Shown here: positions 25,854 to 34,122 of the stretch, one piece after another | Layout: every line of letters starts with the position of its first letter | Position numbering within the stretch: position 1 is the first letter of the stretch | DNA from: OLB7 sp966250335 | Lineage (GTDB): Bacteria > Bacteroidota > Ignavibacteria > OLB7 | Length of the DNA: 64,000 nucleotides | Assembly: GCA_966250335.1 (NCBI GenBank) | Contig: CBINGZ010000006.1 | Coordinates: forward strand, 1 to 64,000 | Direction of reading: 5' to 3' | Made by a program: the position numbers and the translations under genes | The notes under the pieces: generated by a model | Database searches by the model: none | What the model was told of the DNA's origin: nothing | What the model saw: only the letters and a program-made list of their open reading frames with translations

Positions 25854-27077
25854 TCAGTCGTGGCTGGGTGGTGTCACCAGTGGAGTGAAATAGCGGCCGA
25901 ACAGCTCGGAAATGCCGCGTGAGCCCGTTTTTCGATAGATGGACTTGAGATGGAAGCCGACCGTATCCACCGAAATACTGATGGAATCGGCAATCTGGTC
26001 GTAGGTCTGCCCCACGAGACGGAGCATCAGAACGCGACGTTCCTGCGGGGAGAGATCGAAGTCGTGGGAAAGCTGTTCAAGAGCATTGTTGAAGGCGTTG
26101 TCGATCGGCTCGTTGAATCTGTGCCGCGTGACGCAGTCGGAGAGCATGAATTCCATGAACGGCCTAAGACGATCCATCAACTGTAGCGTCCCCGATGAAA
26201 TCGCCGGCCGGGAACGGTCGCGCCACAGGAATATCGTCCCTAGATATGCGGATACCTGGAAGTAATACGCGAAGATGACGGGGGGATGATACGCCTCGAA
26301 CGGGAACCCCTGCTTCCTCAGTATCCCCAGGAAACGATCCCGCGGGGGCTGGGCGCCGTCGGTGCTCACACCGATATAATCCTCGGTCTCCTTCCCCGCG
26401 ATATTCTGGGTGAAGTAGAGCCCCGGGCGATAGCTCCCGGGCCGCCTGAGATCGCACTCCTGGTTGACGCTGATCATGATCCGATCGACATCCGATAGAA
26501 GATGGATCAGCGCCGTCCGGAATTTCTCGATCCAGTCGACCACGGAACCGGTGGTGGGAAGGGCGTTCAGAAAGGTGATGAGAGCGTCGGAGAAGTCCCC
26601 TCCGCGGCCGTTTTTCCGTTCGATCGACTCCTCGCGATCGGGAGGCCCCGACCTCTCCGGATGCTCCGGAACGGGGGCCTGGAACGGCCCGGCCTCCTGC
26701 GGCGTGTCGGCGGCGGACTCGCTCTTCGGAACGCTCTCCAGCCACTGACGCACGTCGTCGAGGCCGGTGAAGGCGTTGCCGAGAATCTTGCGGCGCAGTT
26801 CCTCCATCTCACGCTCCCCCTTCCCGACGCGCTTGACCCCCCGCTGGGCAAGGAGGCCGTCCACCCCGCCGCGGAGATATGCGTTCCACCATCGCTTCAC
26901 GGTAGGCTCCGAATAGCCGAGCACTTCCGCAATGGCCGGAAAGGTCAGGAAAGGACTCTCCTTGCGAAGACAGAGCAGACGCAATCGGACCTCATTGGGT
27001 GTGCCCCGATAACGCCGTTCCAGCCCCCGCAGATCCTCGAGTGATTCAAGAATCGATGCGCTCTGTTTTCTAGACAT
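25854..27077 (-). CDS. Regulator with N-terminal transposase-like HTH and C-terminal LuxR HTH
   Basis: Read from the ATG at 27077, this is a 407-aa protein. Residues ~10-85 form a homeodomain-like helix-turn-helix of the kind seen in IS630-type transposases: EVRLRLLCLRKESPFLTFPA, then VLGYSEPTVKRWWNAYLRGG. A Pro/Glu linker and a ~170-residue middle domain without a recognised name follow (LYFTQNIAGKETEDYIGVS, HPPVIFAYYFQVSAYLG). The C-terminus is a LuxR/GerE HTH (LSPQERRVLMLRLVGQTYDQ, IADSISISVDTVGFHLKS). There is no transposase catalytic triad. Having DNA-binding domains at both ends is unusual. A second ATG at 27131 is possible; I prefer 27077 for the GGAG upstream. It may bind its own downstream region, which holds tandem repeats. 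Confidence 0.75.
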   Translation of the reverse strand: MSRKQSASILESLEDLRGLERRYRGTPNEVRLRLLCLRKESPFLTFPAIAEVLGYSEPTVKRWWNAYLRGGVDGLLAQRGVKRVGKGEREMEELRRKILGNAFTGLDDVRQWLESVPKSESAADTPQEAGPFQAPVPEHPERSGPPDREESIERKNGRGGDFSDALITFLNALPTTGSVVDWIEKFRTALIHLLSDVDRIMISVNQECDLRRPGSYRPGLYFTQNIAGKETEDYIGVSTDGAQPPRDRFLGILRKQGFPFEAYHPPVIFAYYFQVSAYLGTIFLWRDRSRPAISSGTLQLMDRLRPFMEFMLSDCVTRHRFNEPIDNAFNNALEQLSHDFDLSPQERRVLMLRLVGQTYDQIADSISISVDTVGFHLKSIYRKTGSRGISELFGRYFTPLVTPPSHD

Positions 27078-27181
27078 AGACGTACCGCTCCGCCCCGTGG
27101 AATTCGGTAACGAACTGTCGTACAATAGCATTTTTTTCGTTGTCCGCAATCCGCGAACGCACCGGAAATCTCCTGAAACGA

Positions 27182-27207
27182 CAAAAGCGCGGCATGTGCC
27201 GCGCCTT
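27182..27207 (-). terminator. Terminator of the DUF1573 gene
   Basis: GCGCGGCA (27187-27194) and TGCCGCGC (27197-27204) form an 8-bp stem. On the minus strand TTTTGT follows. It lies 40 bases after the DUF1573 stop codon. Confidence 0.7.
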
Positions 27208-27246
27208 CGTCCGAATTTTCCCGTAGCGTGCGCCGAGCAGGGCTTC

Positions 27247-28035
27247 TTACTTGCTCCCGCCGACCCCTCCGACCGGCGCAGCTCCGGAAGCCGCCCCCAT
27301 CTTCGCCTCTCTCACGTTGGTGAAGAGCCCCATGTTGAGCTCCGGCATGTTCGGCGACGACGTCCGCACGATCACCTGCCCGGTCACGGCCCCCGTCTTC
27401 AACGGCGTGACGAACGCCTGCAGCTGGAACTTCTCCCCCGGCTGCAGCTCTTTCTTCTCGGTCATGCTGAACCTGACCTTCATGTCGGGGCTCTCGCTGA
27501 CCGTCGGAACCTCCAGCGTGGCCGGCTCGGTGCCGGTGTTGGTGATCGTCACCTCGCTCGGCTTCTCCACGCCGACCTCCGTCCCCTGCACCACCGGGAA
27601 CATGACCGGCCAGACCTCCAGATCGCGGACCACCGTGGTGGCGACCGTCACACGGATCGTATCCCTCCCCGGATCGGGATCGTTGCTGATGATCGTCAGG
27701 AATTTCTTCTGTTCCCCCATCCTCCCCTTGACATCCATCGTGACATCGACCGACACGGTCTCCCCGGGACCGAGCGTCTTCTTGATCTTGTCGAACGGCC
27801 CCGTCGTGCAGTGGCAGCTCGGTGTGATCTTGACGAGTCGAAGCGTGTCGTTTCCGGCGTTCATGATCTTGACGACGCCGTTCGCGTCGTTGTCGCTCGT
27901 CTTGCCGAAGTCCTGGACGAGTCCGCCGACGATCTCGATCTTCGGCTGGGCATAGGCGACGGCCGCCGTCAGGAACGGCAGCAGGATGAGGGCGGCCAGG
28001 CGGCCGCGTGATCGGAAGAAGGTAGGTCTGTTCAT
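27247..28035 (-). CDS. Exported DUF1573 / ASH-like protein
   Basis: This 262-aa protein has a signal peptide (1-29, LLPFLTAAVAYAQ). The mature part begins KIEIVGGLVQDFGKTSDNDA and contains a DUF1573 domain, an ASH/immunoglobulin-like fold with VVKIMNAGNDTLRLVKITPS, CHCTTGP and LGPGETVSVDVTMD. A second Ig-like repeat follows (SEVTITNTGTEPATLEV, ELQPGEKFQLQAFVTPLKTG). The CHC motif is typical of DUF1573. The C-terminus is Gly/Ala-rich. The role is unknown; such proteins are common in the Bacteroidota envelope. The ATG at 28035 gives the signal peptide; the longer upstream frame does not look coding. It has its own terminator. Confidence 0.85.
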   Translation of the reverse strand: MNRPTFFRSRGRLAALILLPFLTAAVAYAQPKIEIVGGLVQDFGKTSDNDANGVVKIMNAGNDTLRLVKITPSCHCTTGPFDKIKKTLGPGETVSVDVTMDVKGRMGEQKKFLTIISNDPDPGRDTIRVTVATTVVRDLEVWPVMFPVVQGTEVGVEKPSEVTITNTGTEPATLEVPTVSESPDMKVRFSMTEKKELQPGEKFQLQAFVTPLKTGAVTGQVIVRTSSPNMPELNMGLFTNVREAKMGAASGAAPVGGVGGSK

Positions 28036-28255
28036 CGATTCACCATGTTGAACGTGTATTGATTCGGAGCCGTGTTCTGCGTTGTTCGGGTCCCGGAAGA
28101 GCGGTCTCCCGCAGCCCGGGGTCGGATGGAACGGGACCGAGGGGTTGACGGACGTCCTCCTCCTTTCATGTCCCGGTGATCGGCCGGCGCCCGGCCGACC
28201 GTATGTAGAGTCGTGCAATGCTCCTTCTGTCACATCCGCGGGGGAGCCGGGGCGC

Positions 28256-28750
28256 TCAATAACGGCGCCTGTCGGGGTCCCGAAGCCAGACTTCGAAGAC
28301 CTTCAGGGCCTCCTCCCTCAGCATCTGTCTCATCACGACCGACCGTTCCTCCGGGGAGAGAAGGAGCTGGTCGTAGATCATCGAGTCGTCGAACCCGGCG
28401 GCGGCCGCGTCCGCTCTGGTGCAGGCGAAGTAGACCCGCTCGGGGCGCGCCCAGTAGATCGCCCCCATGCACATGGGGCACGGTTCGCAACTGGAATAGA
28501 TCTCGCAGCCGCTCAGATCGTGGCTTCCCAGAGCTTCGCACGCCCGGCGGATCGCCGTGATCTCCGCATGCGCCGTGGGGTCGTTCAGGGTCGTCACAAG
28601 GTTCGTCCCCTCGGCCACGATCGTCCCCCCCCGCACCACCAGGGCGCCGAAGGGACCCCCTCTTCCCGCCGCGATATTCTCCACCGCCAGCCCGACCGCC
28701 CGACGCATGAACCCCTCTTCCCGCTCCGTATCGTTCATCAGTTCGCTCAT
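28256..28750 (-). CDS. guaD: Guanine deaminase (CDA-fold nucleoside deaminase)
   Basis: This 164-aa zinc deaminase is of the small bacterial GuaD type, which converts guanine to xanthine. The zinc site is complete: His61-Ala-Glu63 in DPTAHAEITAIRRAC, and Cys91/Cys94 in SSCEPCPMCMGAIYW. Downstream features match the GuaD subgroup rather than TadA: RPERVYFACTRADAAAAGFD, DSMIYDQL and the C-terminal VFEVWLRDP. The length fits. The ATG at 28750 has no clear ribosome-binding site; an in-frame ATG four codons later is possible. It is a single gene. tRNA-adenosine deaminase is a less likely alternative. Confidence 0.85.
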   Translation of the reverse strand: MSELMNDTEREEGFMRRAVGLAVENIAAGRGGPFGALVVRGGTIVAEGTNLVTTLNDPTAHAEITAIRRACEALGSHDLSGCEIYSSCEPCPMCMGAIYWARPERVYFACTRADAAAAGFDDSMIYDQLLLSPEERSVVMRQMLREEALKVFEVWLRDPDRRRY

Positions 28751-28864
28751 GAATTAATTTCTTGGGAATAAGGGAGCTGGGGGGACCGAATTTCTTATTT
28801 TTCCGAATCCTGTTCTGGTCCCACTACCGATCCAGCCCCGTGCGTCGGAATCATACACGTTTTT

Positions 28865-29773
28865 ATGGACATGTCGGAATCTAGCTCCGCTAAGAAGTCA
28901 TACGGTCTCCTTGAGGGGAAGAAAGGAATCATCTTCGGGCCGATCGACGACAGCAGTATCGGCTGGCGGATCGCGCTCGCAGCGTTTCGCGAGGGGGCGC
29001 AGATCGCCGTTTCCAATATCGCCATTGCGCTCCGTGTCGGCAAGATCCGGGAATTGTCCGAGCTCTGTAACGACGCGCCGATCATCGTCTGCGACGCCAC
29101 CGAGAGCGCGGAGCTGGAGGCCGGGTTCACGGAGCTGAAGGAGAAGATGGGGCGGATCGATTTTATCGTCCACTCGATCGGGATGTCGCAGAACATCCGC
29201 AAGGGGATCGAGTACGAGGAACTCAACTACGACTGGTACCGGCGCACGCTCGACGTCTCCGCCGTCTCCCTTCACAGGATCGTCAGCGCGGCCCTCAAGA
29301 CCGATATCCTCAACGACGGCGGAAGCATCGTGGCGATGAGCTATATCGCAGCCCAGCGGAACTACTCCACCTACTCCGATATGGGGGACGCCAAGGCGCT
29401 GCTGGAGGCGATCGTCCGCAGCTACGGCACGCGGCTGGCGAAGCGCGGCATCCGGATCAACACGGTCTCGCAGAGCCCCACCTGGACCCGCGCCGGAAGC
29501 GGCATCGAGCACTTCGAGAAGATGTTCGAGCTGGCCGATCGGATGTCGCCGCTCGGCAACGCCACGGCCGACGAGTGCGGCGACTATGTCGTGATGCTCC
29601 TGAGCGATCTGACCAGGAAGGTCACCATGCAGAACCTCTATCATGACGGCGGCTACAGCGCCATGGGGACCAGTCTGGAGATGCTCCAGCTCGTCTACGC
29701 AGCCCTTCTCGACCCCGACCTCGCGGCCCAGGCAGGGATGGAGCCGATACGGAAGAACGAGGAGGAGCTCTGA
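28865..29773 (+). CDS. fabI: Enoyl-[acyl-carrier-protein] reductase
   Basis: This 302-aa NADH-dependent SDR-fold enzyme catalyses the last reduction of the fatty-acid elongation cycle. The nucleotide-binding segment GIIFGPIDDSSIGWRIALAA replaces the usual GIANDRSIAWGIA but keeps the FabI pattern. Catalytic residues align: Tyr160 and Tyr170 are ten apart, as Tyr146/Tyr156 are in E. coli, and Lys177 follows in YSDMGDAKALLEA. The remaining motifs IDFIVHSIGMS, RGIRINTVSQSP and MSPLGNATADECGDYVVMLLS are typical. The protein carries ~30 extra C-terminal residues. It is followed by a perfect bidirectional terminator. Confidence 0.92.
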   Translation: MDMSESSSAKKSYGLLEGKKGIIFGPIDDSSIGWRIALAAFREGAQIAVSNIAIALRVGKIRELSELCNDAPIIVCDATESAELEAGFTELKEKMGRIDFIVHSIGMSQNIRKGIEYEELNYDWYRRTLDVSAVSLHRIVSAALKTDILNDGGSIVAMSYIAAQRNYSTYSDMGDAKALLEAIVRSYGTRLAKRGIRINTVSQSPTWTRAGSGIEHFEKMFELADRMSPLGNATADECGDYVVMLLSDLTRKVTMQNLYHDGGYSAMGTSLEMLQLVYAALLDPDLAAQAGMEPIRKNEEEL

Positions 29774-29810
29774 CCGCGCGACGGATGGAGATCTCAATCC
29801 GGGCAGAAAC

Positions 29811-29841
29811 GAAAAGAGCCGGGCGGTCTGCCCGGCTCTTT
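29811..29841. terminator. Bidirectional terminator after fabI
   Basis: AAAAGAGCCGGGC (29811-29823) and GCCCGGCTCTTTT (29829-29841) form a perfect 13-bp stem with a 5-base loop. The terminal A and T runs allow it to serve both fabI and the convergent envelope operon. Confidence 0.92.
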
Positions 29842-29875
29842 TCACATTACGATATTCTCTCGGCCCGATGACCGA

Positions 29876-30679
29876 TCAGCGCTGGAAGAGCCCCACGAAC
29901 ACCCCGAACTGGAGTGTGAGCCCGTCCGCCTTGATATCGGGGACATCCGTGATCTCGGTCCCCGCCTGATCCGCCCACTCTCCGCCGATCGCCGCATGGC
30001 CGGCATACCCCACCCCGGCCCTGATCATGAGGAACTGGATCGGGACGTACTCCAGGTTCACGGCGGGATAGTAGAAGAGATGCGTCCGATGAAGCCTCGT
30101 GGAGCGATTGAAGTTGTCGACCGCCGGGTCGGTGAACGACGGCGGTGACATCAGGTCGGTGAACGACGGCTCCTGCGCCTTGGTCTGCGTCAGCTCCAGC
30201 GAGTAACGCCCGGCGCCGAGCATCGTTCCGGGGAAGGCGGTGAGCCCTTCGAAGAGAGGGATGGCGTAGTCGAACTGCGCCGCCGTGACGCCGACACCGA
30301 ACGTCATCGTCCGCTTGTAGGTCTCGCCGCCGATCTCCACGTCGGCGCTCTTCTCCACCGATCCGCCGAGTCCGAAGACTCCCAGCCGCACGTTCGCTAT
30401 CACGCCGACCGCCGTCACGCCGCCGCCGCCGTTCAGCAGGAGCTGCCCGTCGAAGTCGTCGATACCGAACTCCCTGTTCAGCTTGTTCAGTTCATCGAAG
30501 TTCATGAAGGTGAGCATGCCGAGGTATCCGCCACCCACCCCGAGGTAGGGGGGGCGGACATCGTCCACGGGGAGATCGTCGAAGTCGAAGATGTCGGTCG
30601 TGTCGTCCTGTGCCGTAGCGGCGGAAACCGCCAGCAGCAGAACGGCAGCCGCGGTGATCATGAATCGGAGCTTCTGCAT
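29876..30679 (-). CDS. Exported protein, last gene of the envelope operon
   Basis: This 267-aa protein has a signal peptide (1-24, VLLLAVSAATAQ) followed by an acidic segment (DDTTDIFDFDDLPVDD). The rest is rich in Gly and aromatic residues in alternating patterns (YLGVGGGYLGML, VGVIANVRLGVFGLGG, AAQFDYAIPLFEG, LMIRAGVGYAGHA, LTLQFGVFVGLFQR). It ends in Arg after Phe-Gln, which suggests an outer-membrane beta-barrel or a surface beta-protein. No family name is recognised. It lies 34 bases after the barrel gene upstream and shares the operon terminator at 29811-29841. I chose the ATG at 30679 because it gives the signal peptide. Confidence 0.75.
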   Translation of the reverse strand: MQKLRFMITAAAVLLLAVSAATAQDDTTDIFDFDDLPVDDVRPPYLGVGGGYLGMLTFMNFDELNKLNREFGIDDFDGQLLLNGGGGVTAVGVIANVRLGVFGLGGSVEKSADVEIGGETYKRTMTFGVGVTAAQFDYAIPLFEGLTAFPGTMLGAGRYSLELTQTKAQEPSFTDLMSPPSFTDPAVDNFNRSTRLHRTHLFYYPAVNLEYVPIQFLMIRAGVGYAGHAAIGGEWADQAGTEITDVPDIKADGLTLQFGVFVGLFQR

Positions 30680-30713
30680 AGGTCTTATCCTGAGAATTTT
30701 CGACGTAGAACGC

Positions 30714-31454
30714 TTATTTCGCACCACCGGTTCCGGGGATCGAGAACTGGTAGGTCAGCCCGAGCATCACATTCAGCCCGTTCGTCCCCTGGATATCCCC
30801 CTCTTTGAAGAGAGGCGAGCTCTCCTTGTAGAAGGTATTGAGCGGGAATCCGAGATCGAGCAGAAGGCCGAGCCAGCCCATCTCGTCGTCGTGCAGCACC
30901 AGCGTGGCGCCCAGACGCGGCTCCAGCATCATCTCCAGCTCCTCTCCTTCAACATCGACGCTGGCGTCGGCCGGCTGGGTGTCGGCGGGATCGAGTCCCG
31001 GCATCGTGGCGCTCATCGGCATGCCGATGTTCAGCGACAGCTTGAAGGCGCTGTAGGAGAATCCGGGCTCGATGTAGAAGTACTGCATGTTGTAGCTGCG
31101 GGCATCGAGTTCCGTCCCTTCGCCGTTCCCTTCCTTCAGCTTCTTCCCCACGTTGCGCATATCGAGGCCGCTTCCCAGATGCACGCGGATGGTACGGCTG
31201 AGCGGATACGATGCGTTCAGTCCGAACCGGAGGCCGAGTCCGGGGGCCGTCTCTTCGATGATGCGGTTGTCCAGAGCCGTGTCGAGCGTGCCGACCGGAA
31301 GGACGAAGCCGAAGCTGGCGCCGGCGCCGATGGTGAGGCGGCTGAGCGCGCCGCGATATGAGTAATCGGTCTGGGCGTGCAGGGAGGTAGCGCCGAGGCC
31401 GCAGGCGAATCCGGCGGCCAGAAGGAGATTGACTGGATGAGTGAACCGTCTCAT
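30714..31454 (-). CDS. Outer-membrane beta-barrel protein, family member 3
   Basis: This 246-aa protein has a signal peptide (1-28, LGATSLHAQ). The alternating beta pattern is SRLTIGAGASFGFVLPVG, GLGLRFGLNASYPLSRTIRV, FYIEPGFSYSAFKLSLNIGM, MMLEPRLGATLVL and MGWLGLLLDLGFPLN. The C-terminus NVMLGLTYQFSIPGT is shared with the proteins at 31583 and 33203, which read GLTYQFAIPGT and GVTWQFAIPGT. The three are clearly paralogues with the same length, strand order and a central GMPMS / AMPMS / GFPMG segment. The function is unknown; porin-like or structural roles are possible. It is the fourth gene of a five-gene minus-strand cluster. Confidence 0.8.
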   Translation of the reverse strand: MRRFTHPVNLLLAAGFACGLGATSLHAQTDYSYRGALSRLTIGAGASFGFVLPVGTLDTALDNRIIEETAPGLGLRFGLNASYPLSRTIRVHLGSGLDMRNVGKKLKEGNGEGTELDARSYNMQYFYIEPGFSYSAFKLSLNIGMPMSATMPGLDPADTQPADASVDVEGEELEMMLEPRLGATLVLHDDEMGWLGLLLDLGFPLNTFYKESSPLFKEGDIQGTNGLNVMLGLTYQFSIPGTGGAK

Positions 31455-31582
31455 TGTGCTTGTTCCGGTAACTGTATCGGGTTGATGTGCTGTCTGTTTC
31501 TTCAGTGATCTATCGTGATAGGCCCCACGGCGCCGGAGAAGGGCGGGGAGGGGCCGATTGTCGACGCTTCCCCTTTTCATTC

Positions 31583-32254
31583 TCAACGCTTCGTCCCGGG
31601 GATCGCGAACTGGTAGGTCAGCCCCAGGTGGAGAGAAACCATGTGATAGTCGCTTTCGTCGCCGCTGACGTCGGCTCTGTCGACCATCTCGTTGAGCGAG
31701 GCTCCTCCCAGGATCGTCAGTCCCATCCACCCCGTCTCCTCGTCCATGAGCGGAATGATCGCTCCGACCCTCGGCTCCAGCAGAGTCGTGAAATTGTCCA
31801 TCTCGGCGTCGCTGATGTCGCTTGTGGCAGCCTCGCTGGAGGCTGTTCCGCTCATCGGCATGGCGATGTTCATGCCGATATAGAAGGCGCTGAAGGTAAA
31901 GCCGGGAGTGAACGTGAAGTAGGTGATCCGCGTGTCGACATAGTCTTCCGGCGCGCCGTCCGGATGGAGGCTGTATCCACGGCTGTCGAGGCCGAGCCCC
32001 AGAGCCGTTCCGACCGTCTCGGTCAGCGGATAGCTCGCCTCGGCGGTTCCGCGCCATGCGAAGATCGGCTTCACCTTCGCTCCCGGGGGAGGGGAGAGTA
32101 TCATCGACGCTCCGACGCCGAACGCGGCGCCGAGCGTAAGCTGTCTGGTTGCCTTCCGCTTGCCGTAATTGGTCTGTGCCGTGGCGGTCATCGCCGGCAG
32201 GCAGACCGCGAGCACGCCCAGCGCAAGGGAGCGCGCATGCCATCGTCGTGTCAT
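31583..32254 (-). CDS. Outer-membrane beta-barrel protein, family member 2
   Basis: This 223-aa protein starts at an ATG with a GGAGGA ribosome-binding site 7 bases upstream. The signal peptide (1-27) ends MTATAQ. The sequence NYGKRKATRQLTLGAAFGVG parallels EYGDRKATSMLSIGAGFGGG of the 33203 paralogue. Other barrel segments are YFTFTPGFTFSAFYIGMNIA and LLEPRVGAIIPLMDEETGWM. It ends LGLTYQFAIPGTKR. Conserved features of the three paralogues are the turn EP-R-GA, the GW-G segment and the final QF-IPGT. It has no recognised named family. It lies 86 bases downstream of the lipoprotein gene on the same strand. Confidence 0.82.
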   Translation of the reverse strand: MTRRWHARSLALGVLAVCLPAMTATAQTNYGKRKATRQLTLGAAFGVGASMILSPPPGAKVKPIFAWRGTAEASYPLTETVGTALGLGLDSRGYSLHPDGAPEDYVDTRITYFTFTPGFTFSAFYIGMNIAMPMSGTASSEAATSDISDAEMDNFTTLLEPRVGAIIPLMDEETGWMGLTILGGASLNEMVDRADVSGDESDYHMVSLHLGLTYQFAIPGTKR

Positions 32255-32340
32255 GGGTTCCTCCAGAACATGAATGAAAATGCGACACGGAGCGCGCCGC
32301 TCCAGCCGGAGACCTGGGGAGATATCTCGCGGCGGGATGA

Positions 32341-33099
32341 TTATTTCGCTATCGAATACTCGATCAGGGTCCTGCCCCATCCGGTATTCTGAAGGCTCGT
32401 CTCGCTGATCAGATGGTTCTCCTGCACGAAGTAGGCGAGCTTGGGAGCATACCAGAGGATGATATTATCCGTCACGGTCTTACCCGGATACTCCACTTTC
32501 TGCACGATCCGCACCTTCACGGTGGAAAGCATCTCGGCCGCCAGCGGGTCGCCGGACGTGCCGATCACAGGTATGACATCCGGTCCCTCGAACGTTACCG
32601 TCCATGTTCCCCGCAGGTAGGTGAACTGGGACGGGGTGCTCCCCTGAACCGAGTCCGCCACATGCACCGTGTCGTCGATCTTGGAGCCGATCGGAAGCCG
32701 GAGCCACATCGGGTCGAGTTTCAGGGAAGAGAAGTAATCGACTCCCGGGAAGAGGAGCGAGATGTCGCCGTTCTGCTCGTAGTGCACGTGCAGCGTATCG
32801 TGATCGGACAGAGTGCGATCGTTCACCCCTCCACGCAGGAAGGCGAAGACGTTGGGAAGCCCCCGGACCGACGACGCCTGCCCCGATACGGTGTCACGTT
32901 CCATCCCGACCGGCTGCAGCGGATCCCGGAATCTCGTCTGGGTGTTGATGCCGTACCGCTGGAACACAAGCTGGCTGCCGCTCTTCGGGGCCACGGAGGA
33001 GTCGTCCGGTCCCGTCGTCCCGCTGCACGAGGCGATCAGGAATACGCAGAGAATAGAACCGAGAAGGACAAACGATGAAATGTTGCTGCGCGCGCGCAT
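32341..33099 (-). CDS. Lipoprotein within the barrel operon
   Basis: This 252-aa protein has a lipoprotein signal: a hydrophobic stretch (VLLGSILCVFLIASCSGTTG) with lipobox LIASC at residues ~21-25. The mature part has no recognised domain. It is a beta-rich soluble protein with DTLHVHYEQNGDISLLFPG, FTYLRGTWTVTFEGPDV and VKVRIVQKVEYPGKTVTD. It probably sits in the periplasmic or outer leaflet of the outer membrane. It is placed between two paralogous outer-membrane barrels and could be a partner for them; this is inferred from position only. The start follows CGGAGAGATC. Confidence 0.78.
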   Translation of the reverse strand: MRARSNISSFVLLGSILCVFLIASCSGTTGPDDSSVAPKSGSQLVFQRYGINTQTRFRDPLQPVGMERDTVSGQASSVRGLPNVFAFLRGGVNDRTLSDHDTLHVHYEQNGDISLLFPGVDYFSSLKLDPMWLRLPIGSKIDDTVHVADSVQGSTPSQFTYLRGTWTVTFEGPDVIPVIGTSGDPLAAEMLSTVKVRIVQKVEYPGKTVTDNIILWYAPKLAYFVQENHLISETSLQNTGWGRTLIEYSIAK

Positions 33100-33202
33100 G
33101 ATCTCTCCGAATAGTGAATGCTGTTGATATATCTGTTTGCAATATGTGTAGATCCCGACCCGCCCGCTTCGGATCGAAGAGGCGAATCCCCGGCGACATC
33201 GA

Positions 33203-33946
33203 CTACTTTGATCCCTCTCCGCTCTTCGATCCTCTCTTCTCGGTGCCGGGAATGGCGAACTGCCATGTGACACCGAGCTGGAACGAGGCGGTCTGGGTGA
33301 CGGTGGGACGGTTGATCGATTCGGCCGGAAGGAAATCCGGTTTCTCCGAGAGATCGCTCGTGTTGTAGCCCGCCATGATCGTGACGCCGAGCCAGCCGAT
33401 GTCGTCGTCCAGCACCGGAATCACGGCGCCGATTCTGGGCTCCACCATGAAGAGGAGGCTGTCGGTATCGCTCTTCAGCTCCACTTCACGCTCCCTGTCC
33501 CCGTCGCCGAGCTGCCATGTCCGCGCTCCCCCCATCGGAAACCCGAGGTTCACGCCAAGGTAGAAGGCGCTGAACTGGAAGCCCGGAGTCACGGCGAAAT
33601 AGTTGACCCGACGGATCTCCCAGAGCAGGTTGTCGTTGTACCAGTGATACTTCGTGGCACGACTTTCCAGACCGAGCCCCAGCGAGGCGCTGATCACCGG
33701 CGTCAGCGGATAGAGCGCGTCGACACCGGCGCGATAGGAGAAGAGAGGCTTGACCTTCCAGTTCTTCGGAGGCTCGAAGTTCATCGACACTCCGCCGCCG
33801 AATCCCGCCCCGATGCTCAGCATCGACGTCGCCTTCCGGTCGCCGTACTCGTCGACCTGGGAGTCCTGCGAGTATACCCTCCCGACGACCGCCGAGAGAC
33901 AGAGGGCGGAGACTGTAATAGACCGACGCACGTTCACACGCTTCAT
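33203..33946 (-). CDS. Outer-membrane beta-barrel protein, family member 1
   Basis: This 247-aa protein is the first gene of the five-gene envelope cluster. The signal peptide covers ~1-26 (SALCLSAVVGRVYSQ). Barrel segments are YGDRKATSMLSIGAGFGGG, VKPLFSYRAGVDALYPLT, YFAVTPGFQFSAFYLGVNLG, MVEPRIGAVIPVLDDDIGWL and QLGVTWQFAIPGTEKRG. It resembles member 2 more than member 3. Two ATGs two codons apart are possible (33952 and 33946). An AGGA lies 8 bases before the second and only 2 before the first, so I use 33946. The C-terminal tail after IPGT (EKRGSKSGEGSK) is charged and unlike a classical BamA-recognised C-terminus. Confidence 0.8.
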   Translation of the reverse strand: MKRVNVRRSITVSALCLSAVVGRVYSQDSQVDEYGDRKATSMLSIGAGFGGGVSMNFEPPKNWKVKPLFSYRAGVDALYPLTPVISASLGLGLESRATKYHWYNDNLLWEIRRVNYFAVTPGFQFSAFYLGVNLGFPMGGARTWQLGDGDREREVELKSDTDSLLFMVEPRIGAVIPVLDDDIGWLGVTIMAGYNTSDLSEKPDFLPAESINRPTVTQTASFQLGVTWQFAIPGTEKRGSKSGEGSK

Positions 33947-34122
33947 CGCCATGATCCTGATTGATTGATAATGAAAAGGATATCGTGAATGTAGAAAAGA
34001 AAGCTTCGAATCCCGGAAAGACGGCCGAATATACGAGATTGTCCCCGACCGCGGGCCTGTTCCTCACGACACGCGAACGGCGGAAACGTATCGTCCCCGC
34101 CGGTTCCGGCGCCCCTGCCAGC

